Assembly: GCF_013393945.1 (NCBI RefSeq)
Contig: NZ_CP040297.1
Coordinates: 1,442,804 to 1,506,803 of the forward strand
Direction: 5' to 3'
Length of the DNA: 64,000 nucleotides
Source of the DNA: Nostoc sp. TCL26-01
Lineage (GTDB): Bacteria; Cyanobacteriota; Cyanobacteriia; Cyanobacteriales; Nostocaceae
The position numbers and the translations under genes are program-made. Positions within the stretch are counted from its first letter, which is position 1. Every line of letters begins with the position of its first letter. Shown here one piece after another: positions 33,101 through 43,028 of this stretch. A model generated the notes under the pieces. It was not told the DNA's origin, searched no databases, and was given only the letters and a program-made list of their open reading frames with translations.

Positions 33101-36100
33101 TGTATTATTCCCTTCTTTATTATGCTCGTAAACTTGATTATTACTATCGGTGGTGACGACAAAATAGCGATCGCCACTCCAGTCAAAGGGCAAGGTAATT
33201 TCTTGGGAACGAATGATTGACTGTCCTGGGGCGAGAGTGCCTGTGTAAATGTAACTACCGAAGAAGGTATCATTTCCTGGCTGATTATCGCTGGAGGCGT
33301 AGAGGTTATCGTACCAAGTACCTGTAGTAGCGGCTGTACCTTGGTTGGTTATTGTCCAGCTTACCTGTACTTTTCTTCCAGAAAATTCTGTGCTAGGTGC
33401 AGTAATATTACTGACAACTAAATCCGGCAGGGGTGGTTCTGTCAGGGCAATTTGCCGGAATTGGGTATTGTTATTTTCTAATGATTCTGGTTGGGTACTG
33501 TCGGCATCTGTTTTCAGGATTAAATAGTAATTGCCGGCAGCGAGGTTGACATTTAAGGGTAGGGTTATGCTGGCACTGCGTTGATAAGTCTGCGTTGTGG
33601 TGAGACTAGTTCCAGGTAAATCACTCAGGAGAATGGCATCATTACCGATGGTGTTGGTGGGAGATAAGTATAAGCGATCGCGCCAAGCTTTTGTGGTGTT
33701 GCCCTCTCCGGCATTATTTATCGCCCAAGTTATATCGATGTCGCTACCAAACACGCCACTAACTGGAGTTGTGAAGGAATTTATTTGCAAGTCGGCGGCG
33801 TTCACTCTCACGGCTTTGGCTGTGACATTATTCGTCTCGTCCACTTCGGCTTGAGTGTTTGTGGCATCGGTGACAAATAATAAGTAGCGATCGCCTGTGC
33901 CAGTGAGAGGAACTTCAAAGCTTTGATTATTAGTAGAAGTTTCCCCAATCCCTAAATCAGTGGTGACGGTGATTTGATTGAGTAGGGTATCACCTGCATC
34001 TAAGGTGGCATTATCAGAAATATAAACCCGTTCGATGCGATCAGCTGTTGCGGCTTCCTGTCCTTGGTTCTTGACTTGCCAACTGACATTCACCGTTTCA
34101 CCTAAACTAATGGTGCTGGGGGCTGTCGGTGTGCCAATGACAGTTAAGTCGGAAGAGTTGAAGCGTGCATTAAATGCCTTAAATGTCAAGTTATTGTTTT
34201 CGTTGGTTTCCCCTTGACTTCCTGAACCATCGGTGACGAATAATAGATAGCGATCGCCTGTTGCGGTGTTGGGGAGAATAAAGTTCTTGTTGCTAATGGT
34301 GTAGTTACCACCACTAGCTAAATCCGTGGTGACATATTCTGAGTAAACTAGGGTATCGCCACCGTCCAGGGTTGTATTCGTGGAGAGATAAACATAGTCA
34401 TAGTGATCACCATTGGCAACTCCATCACCTTGATTTGTCACTTGCCAACTGATATTGACATTTTGCCCGATGCTAGCAAAGTCGGGGGCTGTGGTTTGAC
34501 TAATGGTTAAGTCTGGGGCGTTAATGGTAATTGCTGTGGCAAAAACATTATTATCGTTGTTGACTTCTTTTTGATAGTTATAACCATCAGCGACAAACAG
34601 TAAATATTGCGCGCCTAAACTGGCCGAATTGGGAATGATAATTGACTGAGTTGCACTGTAGGTTTCATTGACGGCTAGCGGTGTAGTATTGTAGTGATCG
34701 CTAATGAAAATATCCCCATTATCTAAAGTTGTATTACTAGATAAATAAACGCGATCATACCAGAAGGTATTAGTCGCCGTCGTCCCTTGATTTTTGACTT
34801 GCCAACTCACATCAATAGTTTGGGCTTTGCTGGCAATTGTTGGGGCTGTCACTGGCGCTGTCACTACTAAATCTGGGGCGACGATATTGATAGCGACAAG
34901 AGACTGGTTATTAGTTTCGTTGCTTTCTAACCGATTATTGGTGCGATCGGTGATAAATATTAAATACTTGTTCCCTGTCACCCCAGTCGGTAAAGTGATA
35001 TTGACATCACGGCTATAACTACCACCTGGAGCTAAATCTGGTTCTCCTGTAGCACGAGAAATCGAAGCCAGGGCAATATCACTGTTATCAAAAACGTTGT
35101 CATTAGATAAATAAACTGAGTCAAACCAACCGGCTCTAGCAGCATCAATAGTGGAAAGATTAGTAACAGTCCAAGAAACAGTAACTGTACTATCTATATA
35201 AACATTTTGTGCCGATGTCGAACCAGCGATCGCTAAATCTGGACGAGAAATTGCTGTCAGTGTGATGGGGGAAGTTGCAGCAACTACATTATTAGTTTCT
35301 ACACTCTCTGGGAAAGTATTATCACTATCAGTTTTCAACAACAAGTAATAATTTCCTGGTGCTAAATTCCCAGTGATAATTGGCTGTGAAGTTTGCAGCG
35401 TGATATCTAGTCCATAGTTACCAGTGCGGCTACTATATCCTGCTGCTCGTACATAATAATCCCCAGCATAGGCATTACTAGCAAAGGTATAGTTGATTAA
35501 AGAATTAAGGCTACCGCCACTGTCATCATCTGCCGCTAAAAGAGTGCCATTCCGATTATATAAATAGAGATAAGTATCAAAACCATATTCATATAATCTG
35601 AGTTGGTCACCAGGGGAAGCATAAATTCGGTAGTAATCACCTTCAAAAGATGTAGAAACTGTACCTTTAGCCTTCACTAAATAACTATTAGTTCCCGCCG
35701 TCGGCACAAAGTTTTGTTGTAAATCTAAAGCTTGAGCGATCGCATCATTCGGCTCGCTCTCACTTACATAACCATTGGCATCTGTAGGTAAAGGATTATT
35801 AAAGTCAACGGTGACAGTAGCACTATCTAAATAATTGCCATTACTGGTTAAATTTTTAGTTTGTCCTTTGGTGAAAACTGCCACATCATCACTGCTGAGA
35901 ATTGTATCAGTAGATAAATAAATGCGGTCATTCCATGTAGTATTAGCAGCACCTATGCCAATATTGGTAACAGACCAATTAACATTAAATGCCTGACCAA
36001 ATTCTACTGAGTCGAGGAGATTGTTTTCACTATCAACAGCAGCAACACTATCAGATCGTAAATCAGCAGAGTTAACAGTAACTTGCAAAGCTAAACTATT

Positions 36101-37966
36101 ATCATCTTCATTAGTTTCCGCTTGGCTATTAGCTTCATCTGTTTTCACAATCAGATAATAAGTGCCATCGGTCACTCCAGATAATTTTAAATTGGTGCGA
36201 TTAATTGTGTAGCTAGTTGCACCATTTAAGGGAGTTTGGCTATTAATATCGACGCTATCTAACTGGCGATCGCTACTATCCCAAATATTATCAGTGGAAA
36301 GATACAAGCGATCGCGCCAATCTGCTACAGCACGAGATGTACTATCATTATTCACTGTCCAACTTACATCAAACCCACTACCTTGAGTAATCGTAGTTGG
36401 CGCAGTAATGTTACTAACAAGCAAATTCGGCGCACTGATATTAATTTTAGTCGCACTAATTGCCGAGTTATTAGTCTCGTCACTTTCGCCTTGATAGTTA
36501 TAAATACCATCAGCAACTACAAATAAATTGTAATTACCAATAGCATTAATGCTGTTGGGTAAAGTTAGATTGATACTGTCTTGATAACTATTTCCACTAT
36601 TGCCAACAGCCGCTAAACCATTATGATAGCGATAGTTTTGCGCCAGGAGAATATCATCACTATTACCTAACTGATCATCCAAAGAAAGCACAAAATTGTC
36701 ATACCAATAATTTTGTGTGGTAGCTACTGTTCCTTGGTTAGCTACCGTCCAAGTAATGTTGACAGATTCACCAACACCAGCATTTGCCGGGACAGTTACA
36801 TTACTAACAACTAAATCTGGTGCTGCAATGGTAATTTGCGTCGCCAAACTCACATTATTGGCATCATTAGTTTCCGGTTGATAGTTGTAAATATCGGCAA
36901 CCACAAATAAATTGTAAGTACCAACCGCATTACTAGTTAAAGAAAACGTCCCGCCAGCATTAACTGTTCCACCATTAGCCGCAATGGGACTGTAATACTC
37001 ATAACTCTCTGACAAGGTAATATCATCACTATTGCCATATTGAGTATCACGAGAAAGGACTACACGGTTATACCAATAAGATGCAGAAGTAGCGATCGTT
37101 CCTTGGTTGGTGACAGTCCAATTTACTGTGATATTGCTGTTAACAACTGCCGTAGCTGGAGCAATTGGTGCAGTGTTGATCACTAAGTCAGATCCAGAAA
37201 CAGTTATGGACGTTGAACGCGAATTATTATCTTTATTACTCTCTGCTTGATAGTTGTTGATATCGCTAACCATGAACAGTTTATAACTACTGTTCACCCC
37301 ACTGGAAACATCAATATTGTTGCTACCCGAATACGAATTATTAGTTTGATTGGGATCGTTCGGGTCTTGGGCAGCTAAAATGTTGTGATTGTTGTAAAAG
37401 TCCCCAGCATAAATATCATCACTGTTACCAATAACATCATCTAGGGAAAAAACAAAGCGATCATACCAGTAATTAGATGTAGTAGCAGCGTTACCTTGAT
37501 TAGTGATAGTCCAGTTTACGGTGACGTTTTGACCAACTGTTAAGGAAGGAATGCTCAGATTACTAACAACTAGGTCGGGGCCAGGAATTGTAATTGCCAC
37601 TGAAGCGACGTTATTAGTTTCATTGCTTTCGCTCTGCTCATTGTAACTGTCGGCAACAAATAACAGGAAGCGATCGCCCGGTCTGATATAATAAGGTAAA
37701 GTTACATTAGTCGAGACTACATAACTATCTCCACTGCTGCCGGCTGCGGTGATTGCTGGATAGCTACCTGCATATATATCGTTGATGTTGATATCGCTAG
37801 TATCAAAGATTTCATCATCAGAAACATATATAGAGTCATACCAGTTGTTATCCGAAACGAAACCATTACCTAAGTTACGGACTATCCAAGATACATCGAA
37901 GCTTTCATTCAAAGCAATTGATGTTGGCACAGTTAAAGGAGAGACAATTAAATCTAGTTCGCTCAT
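21179..37966 (-). CDS. Giant CARDB-repeat / metalloprotease / RTX protein (about 5595 residues)
   Basis: The start is placed at ATG 37966 ([10 protein letters not shown]) because the first CARDB repeat begins there. No signal peptide is seen. Domains in order: six CARDB repeats (to about residue 720), a pre-peptidase C-terminal-like domain (about 725-860; [14 protein letters not shown]), thirteen more CARDB repeats (to about 2530), a second such domain (about 2535-2640), a carboxypeptidase-regulatory-like domain near 2930-3000, beta-propeller-like sequence (about 3050-3800), a repeat-domain block (about 3800-4000), two Calx-beta domains (about 4090-4320), a zinc metalloprotease domain with [10 protein letters not shown] near 4506, two cadherin-like repeats (about 4630-4840) and many calcium-binding RTX nonapeptides ([12 protein letters not shown]) to about 5500. 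RTX repeats and no N-terminal signal suggest type I secretion and calcium-dependent folding outside. It may serve as an adhesin, matrix protein or self-processing protease. No type I exporter gene is nearby. Confidence 0.92.
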   Translation of the reverse strand: MSELDLIVSPLTVPTSIALNESFDVSWIVRNLGNGFVSDNNWYDSIYVSDDEIFDTSDININDIYAGSYPAITAAGSSGDSYVVSTNVTLPYYIRPGDRFLLFVADSYNEQSESNETNNVASVAITIPGPDLVVSNLSIPSLTVGQNVTVNWTITNQGNAATTSNYWYDRFVFSLDDVIGNSDDIYAGDFYNNHNILAAQDPNDPNQTNNSYSGSNNIDVSSGVNSSYKLFMVSDINNYQAESNKDNNSRSTSITVSGSDLVINTAPIAPATAVVNSNITVNWTVTNQGTIATSASYWYNRVVLSRDTQYGNSDDITLSESYEYYSPIAANGGTVNAGGTFSLTSNAVGTYNLFVVADIYNYQPETNDANNVSLATQITIAAPDLVVSNVTVPANAGVGESVNITWTVANQGTVATTQNYWYDNFVLSLDDQLGNSDDILLAQNYRYHNGLAAVGNSGNSYQDSINLTLPNSINAIGNYNLFVVADGIYNYQGESDETNNSAISATKINISAPNLLVSNITAPTTITQGSGFDVSWTVNNDSTSRAVADWRDRLYLSTDNIWDSSDRQLDSVDINSQTPLNGATSYTINRTNLKLSGVTDGTYYLIVKTDEANSQAETNEDDNSLALQVTVNSADLRSDSVAAVDSENNLLDSVEFGQAFNVNWSVTNIGIGAANTTWNDRIYLSTDTILSSDDVAVFTKGQTKNLTSNGNYLDSATVTVDFNNPLPTDANGYVSESEPNDAIAQALDLQQNFVPTAGTNSYLVKAKGTVSTSFEGDYYRIYASPGDQLRLYEYGFDTYLYLYNRNGTLLAADDDSGGSLNSLINYTFASNAYAGDYYVRAAGYSSRTGNYGLDITLQTSQPIITGNLAPGNYYLLLKTDSDNTFPESVETNNVVAATSPITLTAISRPDLAIAGSTSAQNVYIDSTVTVSWTVTNLSTIDAARAGWFDSVYLSNDNVFDNSDIALASISRATGEPDLAPGGSYSRDVNITLPTGVTGNKYLIFITDRTNNRLESNETNNQSLVAINIVAPDLVVTAPVTAPTIASKAQTIDVSWQVKNQGTTATNTFWYDRVYLSSNTTLDNGDIFISDHYNTTPLAVNETYSATQSIIIPNSASLGAQYLLFVADGYNYQKEVNNDNNVFATAITINAPDLTISQTTAPDFASIGQNVNISWQVTNQGDGVANGDHYDYVYLSTNTTLDGGDTLVYSEYVTTDLASGGNYTISNKNFILPNTATGDRYLLFVTDGSGSQGETNENNNLTFKAFNARFNSSDLTVIGTPTAPSTISLGETVNVSWQVKNQGQEAATADRIERVYISDNATLDAGDTLLNQITVTTDLGIGETSTNNQSFEVPLTGTGDRYLLFVTDATNTQAEVDETNNVTAKAVRVNAADLQINSFTTPVSGVFGSDIDITWAINNAGEGNTTKAWRDRLYLSPTNTIGNDAILLSDLPGTSLTTTQTYQRSASITLPLNVNLAAGNYYLILKTDADSTQPESLENNNTQFRQIALTEPPLPDLVVSNITAPSTEFSGRKVQVSWTITNQGTAATTGTWYDNLYASSDNQPGNDTFFGSYIYTGTLAPGQSIIRSQEITLPFDWSGDRYFVVTTDSNNQVYEHNKEGNNTAIASQPLTVQLDNFPNLVVSSITPPTLAFSGLGTEVVWTVKNQGNAATNSPYWRDDVWLSRDSVLDTQGDYFLGSVTNPTYLGINESYTSRLNVALPRDISGDWRFIIRTDAYGNVNEYPNDGDNTLSASTITNVELTPPADLRVTNITLAPTRPFSGQQATITWRVTNTGTGATPPDQTRWNDEIIMTENADGTGELFVLGTYQRQGSLAPGAFYDRTQTVNLPIGKWGNYFFAVRTDRNNQVFESAFENNNTLVLDADLNDAGPTPSTVLLTPPPDLVVDNITVPANIVAGQLLTVRYRVVNEGLTATPGSTSQWTDAVYLSPTAAFNSSTAIALGTVNRQGILDTQGSYDINTTFQVPNDLAEGNYYLIVLADAYNRLFEQDDVDVVQGSNVALPNVLASTTPINVLSRSADLIVSEVTTPQVAANAGSTARLSWTVRNIGAGATPVSQWRDRLVASVNTTLGDADDVLLATFERTGSLGVNGTYTRTEDVLIPFVLNTGTYNLFVTTDADNVVYESLNTNNVNSASFLVNRQTPDLAVIAASAASSASSGNPLAVSWTVKNIGAGATNVDYWYDEVYLSADTTINSGDLFLGSVRRGGILAANDTYTVTTSFGLPINLQGNYNVIVRTDNTSRYGEPSNRVIEISETNNTAIASPTTTIILSPVADLQVTQVTAPISAISGQTFALNWQVKNLGAAATGDRTWTDSFYFSADQVFDRYTDTYLGGRNYTGNLGVGAVYNGSQILNVPRGLAGNYYVFVVTDVNNTVEERTNETNNFSLSATPTQVIIPPPSDLRPVANSITLPTSGVVGQPLTIGYTVENIGSSAAIGSWSDTVYLSQDTVWDVNDLAVGTYTRSGDLASGATYNGSVTSNLPGVVPGNYYALIRSDSRNQAPESNKTNNTVTSLGRINVDVPVLNIGGTVSGTLGAGQATYYKLQATAGQAIRLHFDSADNTSTNQVYVRYGEMPTRGQFDVTDNEPFTPDPDFVLPATQTGTYYILAYGNTATATPNYTLTATEIPFSVFDVSSDVVGNDGIATIKIDGAKFGSNTTFELIDSQGNAIAQTTSRTQNTTTAFATFNLTDKAIGSYSLRATQGSEIVTLANAIQVQQGDLIDDFSTNITGPRAVWAGQKYPINIAYGNAGDSDITAPLLLVRTVNNNAAIGYTPRYNASEAAGQTLQLLGAGRDLGLTQLRPGESYTLPVFYTHLGGDESAGLEVVPISRYDSTAISASDWTMLRDTAKPTSVTNTDWQNFWQAKQSGIGNTWGDYVELVTELSTAYSGTSNPITDVQDLFSRWYSDQAGVYNFQPKSTISGRLLGPDGTPLQEVRLDVVRVLADGTRVGVQNSTDIITDLNGRFTFQGLEAGNYEVTQGGSNLSLTFLPTTDGLTDLTPGHLSYGFTVASGQNQNNLDIQTYQPSNPDFIADRQVGQKQVSLVRDANGVSHVFWVEDNQLWHSYFNGSQWIDAAPISAAQPAGTYKVQASSALLGGNAGLIVTWDERTDDPNNPVNGDTEVFYALGRVKAGGGYEWSNQIAVTQNDNVVGAAPTLLVDSAGNPFFVYQQYDGNVENDDTDLYYQQRNLSGDTITWDIGSGQNGSISWSYAAGAEINLPDALGRFIPVTHIKISGQYSGSSVTSCDQTVIQGGWSGRIDVSNKGNIGNVRDPKGKGEFKVTASGGGSYGAVYKKTVGMTQKRSQAGGNLGFETTVVPSFLGPVANVLRAAQSVVSWFGGDLETGINGGGGVNRVNLQSPTGWRENWGVNVNAGIYGKLKFGTTNGLWSAKPPTFFEFKLTGGVTGSLSLTTGSSETARVGRITGRVGARAVAELKVGQFSLGPIKFEPIILSAGIEGFISFPDCNAVWDVWSTPLTAASSQPTIGTTTIYGSNAILSGVGSDVYNDSSAVLTKGQNGLTYTAWSKQFYDVNAGAGEAVTVATFDGTNWSDPVTLVRNAMLRGLDISTAANGRPLALWSMADETAFVLPQDPSTIDSIEEVAALTQAVANSTNLFYATVDAAGNWSAPVRLANLNGIDQGVKLGQTSDGKTIATWTNTNGTVTTLQTAFWNGTSWTTPTAIATGNLAAPSVGQLGSQTSIFWSQLQPVQGSTESEEVLFYSLLDNATGQWTTPSLFTPVLAGGQGSNLSENPSDVISLLGEDRFAPPPEGCEPPYNPPRLRSADPNDILGPVGFGAENWVTPTEPFGYTIRFENMATATAPAKLVTVTQQLDPDLDWRSFRLESFSWGDIIVEIPENRSFYSERLDVREQYGVYVDFTAFIDITTGIASWELRAIDPATGSLPTDPLLGFLPPNGTTAEDKGRGEGYVAYSIKSKRNVTHGARIDAEAEIIFDNNEPIKTPAIFNTIDAIKPTATIQPLPANVVGDTFTVNWGGSDNAGGSGLAYYDIYMSVNDGAYELLLGKTTQTEVTITGDLGSKYNFIAVGKDNAQSLFCYRCEGLVDPDAPTLESTPQASIVLGTAGEIAFSQTQFQVNESGGAIAAVTLTRTGGSFGEVSVTLTPSNGSAIGGNQPFAPGIDFNNQPLVVTFANGEQSKIVNLPINADNLIEGAETLTLALGNVTGGATLGSQTTASLTIVDDTSQIAFADTSFRLGEGATNYIQLVRTGSTANAVSATLTFTNGTATGNSDFDNSDITVNFAANETSKTIAIPVTDDAIAEGIETFNLSLSNPTGGAALGSVSSAIATIVDNDTNLKLNLTADAGMSAQVVAAFTQAANRWATLLNNDVTLNLNIAFRDMGTATVGQTSSLRNNFTYTEVRNALIAKGSSADDSLAIANLPTGNALNLLLNRTTNSPYGSASPTSYLDNDGDANNTTVRLNRANAKALGLIAADNANPDATIIFNSNAVVNWDFDPSNGISEGAFDFVGMATHEFAHALGFDSGVDVLDTNPPTTDDKLTFVSTLDLFRFSTISYGYGAGTIDWTANNTDKYFSLNGGATKIASFATGRTYGDGYQPSHWKDGLNLGLMNPTTETGAGLQISTLDLRALDVIGWNLSNPASGNAPTDLSLSASSVNENQAIATVIGTFTSTDPDPNNTFTYTLVQGTGDNDNTAFTIVGNELRLAIVPDYETKDSYSIRVQTKDQGGLSYEKVLAIAINNINEAPTDLVISAANIDENKAIGTAIGNFTTTDPDAPKTAQTFTYSLVTGAGDTDNSLFTIEGNQLKANAVFDYETKTSYSIRVQTTDQDGLSYAKQIAIAINNINDQTGTPGNDILQGTANDDQINGLGGNDQLFGLAGNDILDGGTGKDTMTGGLGDDIYIVDNSADKTVENANEGIDTVRSSISYTLSNHVENLVLTGTSNLSAIGNDLNNQITGNSGNNTLDGKAGDDTLSGGLGNDTYIVDSVADVVTENANEGTDSVTASVTYTLSNHVERLTLSGTNNINGTGNSLNNTITGNSGNNTLIGGAGNDSLSGAAGNDILNGGAGNDSLNGGTGDDTLIGGTGDDSYNVDSVADVVTENLNEGTDSVTASVTYTLSDNVEKLTLTGTANINGTGNSLNNTITGNAGNNTLIGGAGNDSLSGGVGNDILNGGAGNDSLNGGTGDDTLIGGTGDDSYNVDSVADVVTENLNEGTDSVTAAITYTLSDNVEKLTLTGTANIDGTGNSLNNTITGNAGNNTLIGGAGNDSLSGNAGNDILNGGAGNDSLNGGTGDDTLIGGVGDDSYNVDSLADVVTENANEGTDSVTASVTYTLTDNVEKLTLTGTANIDGIGNSLNNTITGNAGNNTLIGGAGNDSLSGGVGNDTLIGGLGDDSYTVDSVGDVVTENANEGTDTITASVSYTLSDNVEKLTLTGTANIDGTGNSLNNTITGNAGNNTLTGSIGNDSLSGGTGDDTLDGGTGTDTLVGGSGNDILVGGFGSDRLIGGTGNDKFVFTSLGEGIDTITDFSSADDVLVVQTLLTNLNYTGTKPITDGYIRGIQSGANTLIQIDTDGFGTSASFSTLVTLNNFNANNFSQNNLIS
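21840..22990 (-). repeat. Nearly identical 324-bp tandem repeats in the RTX region
   Basis: The same sequence recurs exactly 324 bp apart at 22105, 22429 and 22753, so each unit encodes 108 residues. Less perfect units continue on both sides. High DNA identity points to recent unequal recombination or gene conversion. Confidence 0.88.
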
Positions 37967-38571
37967 GAAGAATCCCTGAATTATTTTTGAGTTAGCAAGC
38001 AAATCACAACAGCAAAAACTTTAGCTGCAACAAAACCGATGGAGACTCACAGTTAGACCCGAATTTCTCCCGAAATTTATCAAACCGACATCCAGAGGCT
38101 GTAGGAGCAAGTTCACAAATATGCTCCAACCAGACCCTACCGGTTTGTGAAAAATGCAAGTTAGAGACTACAGAAAAGAAATTTTTATCTAGTTATGGAT
38201 AAGTTGAGGGTTCGCCTAGCGTCCCGCAAGTAGGCAGAAACCTGATGGTATGCTATTCACCTACAATATCCTTATATTTATTTAAACTTTGTGTATATTA
38301 AATTTCCTCATCAGTTAGTTTAGGATAAATTTTTTAGGTTAAAAGCTTATCGCTAAGTTACTTAAGTGTATTCCGTAAAAATACTAAGATTAGATTAGAC
38401 AAGAAAGATTAAGCTTTGGTTAATAAATAATTCTATAAAGGTAAAAATTTACCTTTTACTCATCTAGTAAATTGGCTAACTTTTGATAAGTAGTCGCACA
38501 AAATTAAATTCATTTGTGAAGAGAGGGAACAGGTTATACAATTTCACTTTAATAATGATACAAATACGTGA

Positions 38572-38697
38572 GTCCGTCAGTCCGTCAGGGATTGTAAATC
38601 CCTGTCTCATAGCTAAAGTCCTCTCAAAAGGACTGAATATCAGAGTCCATTTTAATGGACTTAAGCTATGAGACCACCGTTTTAACGGTGGGCGGAC
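38572..38697. repeat. Multi-hairpin, cloverleaf-like element
   Basis: GTCTCATAGCT (38604-38614) pairs with AGCTATGAGAC (38664-38674). Inside are two hairpins, AGTCCT/AGGACT (38617-38634) and AGTCCATT/AATGGACT (38644-38661). Outside are GGGATT/AATCCC (38588-38602) and CCACCGTT/AACGGTGG (38674-38691). GTCCG near 38572 can also pair with CGGAC at 38693-38697. No coding frame explains it. Confidence 0.8.
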
Positions 38698-38953
38698 AAT
38701 ACCCAACGAGTAAGCTATATGTATCAGGATTTTTGTGAATTGGTATTACAGGAAGACGATATGTGTAATTAATTTTGTTTAGGTACTTATCAATTTGAAA
38801 CCCGCGCAGGCGGGTTTTGCCTGTGTAGCCAAGCCACTGCGTTGGGGAGACACTGCGTTGTGGGGGTTCCCCCCATTGAAGCAAGTGTCGGCGGGTTTCC
38901 CGACTTGTAGCAAGTGGCGTGCGACTTCCAGTCACTTGGTGCAAGATATGAGT

Positions 38954-38981
38954 CATTTTGCATTTTGCATTTTGCATTTTG
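38954..38981. repeat. Four tandem copies of CATTTTG
   Basis: Exact 7-bp unit repeated four times, typical of short tandem repeats in this genus. Confidence 0.9.
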
Positions 38982-39132
38982 AATTCAAAAATGGTCAACG
39001 ATTATAGGTTGGAACTATTGACAGAAGTGACTAAATAGGTAAGTATTTTTGCCAGTATGCAATATTGCTTCTTTGCCAAATATAAGCGATCGCTCATACT
39101 GTGAAATGACTAATTTCTTTCCGCAATATTAC

Positions 39133-39474
39133 CTATTGTCTATTCACCATTGATTGTTGACAAACTAACAATGGTTTAGCTGATCGCAATACAGCATCTA
39201 ATAATCCGGGAAACAACAAGTCTAAATCTTCCCTTCGTAACCAATTGATATGCTGTGTCCCTTCTTTCCGACTCATCACCACCCCAGATTCGCGTAAAAT
39301 CTTGAAGTGGTTAGACATGGTTGATTTAGCGATCGCAAAATCAAAGTCAGCACAACACTGCTCTCCCTTATTAGCTAGCAAACGCACAATCTCCAAGCGT
39401 ACTGGATCGCCCAAAGCATACAGTACCCCCGGTAAAAAAATGTCTTTTCGGTCTGGGTGATATAAAAATCTCAT
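39133..39474 (-). CDS. rexT: Redox-sensing ArsR-family repressor RexT
   Basis: This 113-residue protein is an ArsR/SmtB winged-helix repressor: [16 protein letters not shown] is the first helix, [18 protein letters not shown] the recognition helix and REGT-like [15 protein letters not shown] the wing. A vicinal pair Cys40-Cys41 (GEQCCADF) is the known redox switch of RexT, described in Anabaena PCC 7120, where oxidation by hydrogen peroxide releases DNA and turns on a thioredoxin gene. Exactly that arrangement is present: the thioredoxin gene starts 78 bp away on the opposite strand with palindromes between them. The metal-site cysteines of classic ArsR proteins are absent. Identification rests on the cysteine positions and gene order. 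Confidence 0.9.
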   Translation of the reverse strand: MRFLYHPDRKDIFLPGVLYALGDPVRLEIVRLLANKGEQCCADFDFAIAKSTMSNHFKILRESGVVMSRKEGTQHINWLRREDLDLLFPGLLDAVLRSAKPLLVCQQSMVNRQ

Positions 39475-39509
39475 ACTTGCATTATCTCTAAAAATGAATT
39501 ATATTTTTA

Positions 39510-39538
39510 TTATTCGATAAAATCGAACAAACGAATAA
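39510..39538. promoter_or_regulatory. Candidate RexT operator between rexT and trxA
   Basis: TTATTCG (39510-39516) and CGAATAA (39532-39538) form an outer palindrome, and TTCGAT/ATCGAA (39513-39527) form an overlapping inner one. They lie in the 78-bp divergent promoter region, as expected for autoregulation plus control of trxA. Confidence 0.65.
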
Positions 39539-39552
39539 AGGCAGAAAAGATT

Positions 39553-39885
39553 ATGTCATTCGTTACAAACGTCACAGAAGCCACATTTAAACAAGAAGTG
39601 CTGGATAGTAACATTCCCGTTCTCGTAGATTTTTGGGCCCCTTGGTGCGGCCCTTGTCGCATGGTAGCGCCGGTTGTGGATGAAGTGGCTAGCGAATACG
39701 AAGGACAAGTAAAAGTCGTGAAGCTGAACACAGATCAAAATCCCACAGTTGCCAGTCATTACGGAATTCGCAGCATCCCTACACTCATGGTATTTAAAGG
39801 AGGGCGGCAAGTCGATACAGTCGTAGGGGCTGTCCCTAAGACAAGTCTGACTAAAACACTAACACAACATATCCAAGAAGAGTAA
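39553..39885 (+). CDS. trxA: Thioredoxin
   Basis: This 110-residue thioredoxin has the standard active site [10 protein letters not shown] near residue 30, the buried Asp in VLVDFWA and the cis-proline in [10 protein letters not shown]. It reduces disulfides in target proteins in the cytoplasm and takes electrons from thioredoxin reductase or the ferredoxin system. Divergence from rexT marks it as the counterpart of TrxA2, the thioredoxin induced by peroxide in Anabaena. The next gene lies 102 bp downstream with a palindrome-bearing half element between them, so read-through is possible but not certain. Confidence 0.96.
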   Translation: MSFVTNVTEATFKQEVLDSNIPVLVDFWAPWCGPCRMVAPVVDEVASEYEGQVKVVKLNTDQNPTVASHYGIRSIPTLMVFKGGRQVDTVVGAVPKTSLTKTLTQHIQEE

Positions 39886-39950
39886 TAGACATCTGGTAAA
39901 AATGATTGTAGAGACGTTGCAGTGCAACGTCTCTATAAAGATTTCGGGCT
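39886..39950. mobile_element. Partial copy of the MITE-like element
   Basis: It begins with the same TAGACATCTGGT end as the element at 16913 and carries the same palindrome (39908-39936). Similarity stops near 39950 and the second end repeat is missing. Confidence 0.7.
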
Positions 39951-39987
39951 AATATCCTCTCCCCAATCCCCAAAGGAAATAAATCCA

Positions 39988-40782
39988 ATGGACTTAAAAT
40001 TACAGGGTAAATCTGCACTAGTGAGTGGCTCAACAGCAGGTATTGGTTTAGCCATAGCCGAAGCACTAGTCCAGGAAGGTGCATCAGTAATTATTAATGG
40101 TCGCACACAACAGAGAGTAGAACAGGCGATCGCCAAGATTAAATCCAGTCATCCCCATGCTCAAGTGTTAGGCGTGGTAGCTGATGCAGCGACAAAAACA
40201 GGAATAGAGCAAATAGGGCAGCAGATTCCTCAAATCGATATCCTCGTGAATAATTTAGGAATCTACGAACCGAAAGCATTCTTTGAGATCACAGACGAAG
40301 ACTGGTTGCACATATTTGAAGTTAACGTTTTAAGTGGTGTGCGCCTGAGTCGCCAGTATTTGCCAAAAATGTTAGAGCAAAACTGGGGGCGGATCATTTT
40401 CATTTCTAGTGAATCTGGCGTGCAAATTCCCAGCGAGATGATTCACTACGGCACAACTAAAACTGCTCAAATAGCCATTTCCAGAGGTTTAGCAGAGATA
40501 ACATCTGGGACGCAAGTGACAGTCAACTCAGTCTTACCAGGGCCGACACGCTCAGAAGGTGTGGAAGAATTTATTAGTAAAATAGCAAGCGATCGCCATA
40601 TTACACCTGCTGAAGTAGAAAAAGAGTTTTTCCAAAATATCCGTCCTACATCCTTAATCCAACGCTTTGCTACCAACGAAGAAGTAGCAAACCTTGTAGT
40701 TTATCTATCCAGTCCCCTAGCCTCAGCCACCAATGGCGCAGCCTTGCGCGTAGATGGTGGCGTTGTGCGATCAATTGTTTAG
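39988..40782 (+). CDS. Short-chain dehydrogenase/reductase (SDR family)
   Basis: This NAD(P)-dependent oxidoreductase of about 264 residues starts at ATG 39988, supported by AAAGGA upstream. A longer frame from 39922 would begin inside a repeat and is rejected. Motifs of the classical SDR family are present: the cofactor loop GSTAGIGLAIAEAL, NNLGIYEP (NNAG-like), the catalytic Ser in ISSESG, and YGTTKTA with the catalytic Tyr and Lys. The end LRVDGGVVRS is typical of SDRs. The substrate is unknown. It follows trxA and precedes an Old Yellow Enzyme and a nitroreductase, so a role in removing reactive carbonyl compounds is plausible. Confidence 0.9.
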   Translation: MDLKLQGKSALVSGSTAGIGLAIAEALVQEGASVIINGRTQQRVEQAIAKIKSSHPHAQVLGVVADAATKTGIEQIGQQIPQIDILVNNLGIYEPKAFFEITDEDWLHIFEVNVLSGVRLSRQYLPKMLEQNWGRIIFISSESGVQIPSEMIHYGTTKTAQIAISRGLAEITSGTQVTVNSVLPGPTRSEGVEEFISKIASDRHITPAEVEKEFFQNIRPTSLIQRFATNEEVANLVVYLSSPLASATNGAALRVDGGVVRSIV

Positions 40783-40787
40783 TACTG

Positions 40788-41050
40788 AGTGCTGTTAGCG
40801 GAAGCGGGGCGATGCAGCCCGCGCTGAGTAGGGAGTGAGGGGTGTAAACAGTGAACAGTGAACAGTAAACAGTGAACAGTGAACGTTTATTAACTGGTAA
40901 CTGATAACTGGTAACTGATTTGGGGAGTGAGGGAGTGAGTGCTGGGTGGAAGTTGGAAGTCGGAGTGCTGACTATTGACCATTGACCATTGACTAATGAC
41001 TAATGACTAATAACTAATGACTCTTCCATATTGCCCATTGCCCAATAACC
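40788..41050. repeat. Block of short tandem repeats
   Basis: Units such as GTGAACA, AACTGGT/AACTGAT, GGGAGTG and TGACCAT/TGACTAA follow each other and fill almost the whole gap between the SDR and Old Yellow Enzyme genes. The first 40 bp (GGAAGCGGGGCGATGCAGCC) reappear inverted at 59133-59170. Confidence 0.8.
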
Positions 41051-41076
41051 AATAACTAAATTTTTCCAAAAACATT

Positions 41077-42171
41077 ATGTCTACAAATATCAACTTGTTC
41101 TCACCTTACAAATTAGGTGATTTAGAACTACCCAATCGGATAGTTATGGCTCCTTTGACTAGACAAAGAGCAGGTGAGGGGAATGTACCACATCAATTAA
41201 ATGCTACTTACTATACTCAGCGTGCGTCAGCTGGATTGATTATTGCCGAAGCTACACAGGTTTCACCCCAAGGGCAAGGGTATCCCCATACACCGGGCAT
41301 TCATTCACCAGCACAAGTAGCAGGTTGGCAATTAGTCACGGAAGCAGTGCATCAACAAGGTGGCAAAATTTTTCTGCAACTGTGGCACGTTGGTAGAATT
41401 TCTCACCCTGACTTACAACCGGATGGAACATTACCTGTAGCACCTTCTGCCATTAAACCCCAAGGTGAAGCAGCAACTTATGAAGGCAAAAAACCCTTCG
41501 TGACACCCCGCGCTTTGGATACTGCTGAAATTCCAGCCATTGTAGAACAATATCGGCTAGGGGCTGCCAATGCTTTAGCCGCAGGATTTGACGGTGTAGA
41601 AATTCATGCTGCCAATGGTTATTTAATAGACCAGTTTCTCAGGGATGGTACGAATCAACGTACAGATAAGTATGGTGGTTCTATTGAAAATCGCGCTCGA
41701 TTGTTATGGGAAGTGACTGAAGCGGTGACAAGTGTGTGGGATTCCCAACGAGTAGGAGTCAGACTATCTCCTAGTGGAACCTTTAACGATATGCGTGATT
41801 CCCATCCTTTAGAAACTTTTGGTTACGCGGCTCAAGCACTCAATCAATTTAATTTAGGATATCTACACATCTTTGAAGCCATAGACGCAGATATCAGACA
41901 TGGTGGAACAGTTGTTCCTACTAGTCATATCAGGGAACGTTATACAGGTACACTAATTGTCAATGGTGGTTACACCCGTGAAAAAGGTGATACAGTACTG
42001 GCAAATCAAGCCGCAGATTTAGTTGCTTTTGGTGTTCTATTTATCTCGAACCCAGATTTACCAAAACGCTTGGCTGCCAATGCACCATTAAATCAACCAG
42101 ATCCCACAACATTTTATAGTGGTGGAGCAAAGGGTTATACAGATTATCCTTTTTGGTCGGTGGCTAGTTAG
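41077..42171 (+). CDS. Old Yellow Enzyme family alkene reductase
   Basis: This 364-residue FMN-dependent enzyme reduces activated C=C bonds of unsaturated aldehydes, ketones and related electrophiles, or nitro compounds, using NADPH. Family features visible are PNRIVMAPLTRQRA at the start, QLWHVGRISHP with flavin-contacting residues, GVEIHAANGYLIDQF (His and Asn that bind the substrate carbonyl; HAAN form), DKYGGSIENRARLL and a late phosphate-binding stretch VNGGYTREKG. Size and motifs match NemA/XenB-type alkene reductases. It is probably soluble. The nitroreductase gene follows after only 47 bp and is likely co-transcribed. Confidence 0.95.
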   Translation: MSTNINLFSPYKLGDLELPNRIVMAPLTRQRAGEGNVPHQLNATYYTQRASAGLIIAEATQVSPQGQGYPHTPGIHSPAQVAGWQLVTEAVHQQGGKIFLQLWHVGRISHPDLQPDGTLPVAPSAIKPQGEAATYEGKKPFVTPRALDTAEIPAIVEQYRLGAANALAAGFDGVEIHAANGYLIDQFLRDGTNQRTDKYGGSIENRARLLWEVTEAVTSVWDSQRVGVRLSPSGTFNDMRDSHPLETFGYAAQALNQFNLGYLHIFEAIDADIRHGGTVVPTSHIRERYTGTLIVNGGYTREKGDTVLANQAADLVAFGVLFISNPDLPKRLAANAPLNQPDPTTFYSGGAKGYTDYPFWSVAS

Positions 42172-42218
42172 TAGATAAGTGCAATTACAATATTTAAATC
42201 ACATAAGAGGAGAATCTC

Positions 42219-42884
42219 ATGAGTACAATCACTAAAACTCAACCTCTAGATGTACCGAGTGCTATAGTTCAGCGTCGTTCCATTAAAACTTTTAAAACAG
42301 ATCCCATCGCCCCAGATTTACTCAAGCAGTTAGTGGAGTTAACCGTAGCTGCACCTAGTAGCTTTAATGTTCAAGCTTGGCGGATAATTCTGGTTCAAGA
42401 TGAGGCGAAAAGAGCCGCCCTTGCGGCCGCCGCTTGGAACCAAAAACAAGTTGCGGAAGCGCCAGTTACCTTTGTGTTTGCCGCAGATGCCAACGCCGGG
42501 GAAAAAGACTTAACGCCGATTTTTGAAATAGCTTTAGAAAATAAAGCATGGAATGAAGGCACAGTCAATTATTTTAAAAGCTCTATCCCCCAATTTCAAG
42601 CAGGATTGGGAGACAAGCGCCGGGAATATGCGATTAAAGATGCAATTATTGCTTCTACTCATCTAGTCTTAGCCGCCGAAAGTTTGGGTTTGTCTACCTG
42701 CTTTATGAATGGCTGGATTGAAGATAAAGTTAAAGAAGTGATTGGTGCAGCAGATGAGCCTGATTTAGCGATCGCTGTCTTAGTTCCTGTAGGCTATGCA
42801 GCCGAACCCCGCTTAAATCCTGGTCGCCTGCCATTATCACACAATGTTTTTGTAGACACAATCCATAATCCTTACCCAGGATAA
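42219..42884 (+). CDS. Nitroreductase family protein
   Basis: This 221-residue flavin-dependent oxidoreductase carries the family pattern: QRRSIKTFKTDPI near residue 17, APSSFNVQAWRIILVQDE near 46 for FMN contact, and AESLGLSTCFMNGW near 148, followed by AVLVPVGYAAEPR. A strong ribosome binding site (AGGAG, 7 nt before ATG) supports the start. Such enzymes use NAD(P)H to reduce nitro groups, quinones or similar electron acceptors. It lies directly behind the Old Yellow Enzyme gene, and together they look like a small reductive detoxification unit. Confidence 0.94.
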   Translation: MSTITKTQPLDVPSAIVQRRSIKTFKTDPIAPDLLKQLVELTVAAPSSFNVQAWRIILVQDEAKRAALAAAAWNQKQVAEAPVTFVFAADANAGEKDLTPIFEIALENKAWNEGTVNYFKSSIPQFQAGLGDKRREYAIKDAIIASTHLVLAAESLGLSTCFMNGWIEDKVKEVIGAADEPDLAIAVLVPVGYAAEPRLNPGRLPLSHNVFVDTIHNPYPG

Positions 42885-42915
42885 TTCTTGCTTGGGCATG
42901 GGAAGGAGGCAAGCA

Positions 42916-42990
42916 GGGGTGTAAACAGTGAACAGTGAACTTTTATTAACTGGTAACTGATAACTGTTAACTGGTAACTGATTCCCTCTC
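42916..42990. repeat. Short tandem repeats
   Basis: GTGAACA and AACTGGT/AACTGAT units, as in the block at 40788, occupy the gap before the aldolase gene. Confidence 0.75.
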
Positions 42991-43028
42991 CCCATCCCTC
43001 CACCTCTATAGTCAAGGGAAAAAATCAA

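Larger units (their letters stand above)
37967..39132. other. 1.17-kb gap upstream of the giant gene, rich in repeats
   Basis: No real gene is seen. The left part should hold the promoter of the giant gene. The middle holds a multi-hairpin element and the right part holds GC-rich hairpins (38809-38930) and tandem heptamers. The last 130 bp lie downstream of rexT. Confidence 0.5.

Noticed and set aside
38476..38998. Short minus-strand open frames over the multi-hairpin and GC-rich repeats
   Set aside because: They follow the inverted repeats and tandem heptamers and show no protein-like pattern or start signal.
39922..39987. Upstream ATG for the SDR gene
   Set aside because: It lies inside the palindromic half element; ATG 39988 has AAAGGA upstream and starts at the usual SDR N-terminus.
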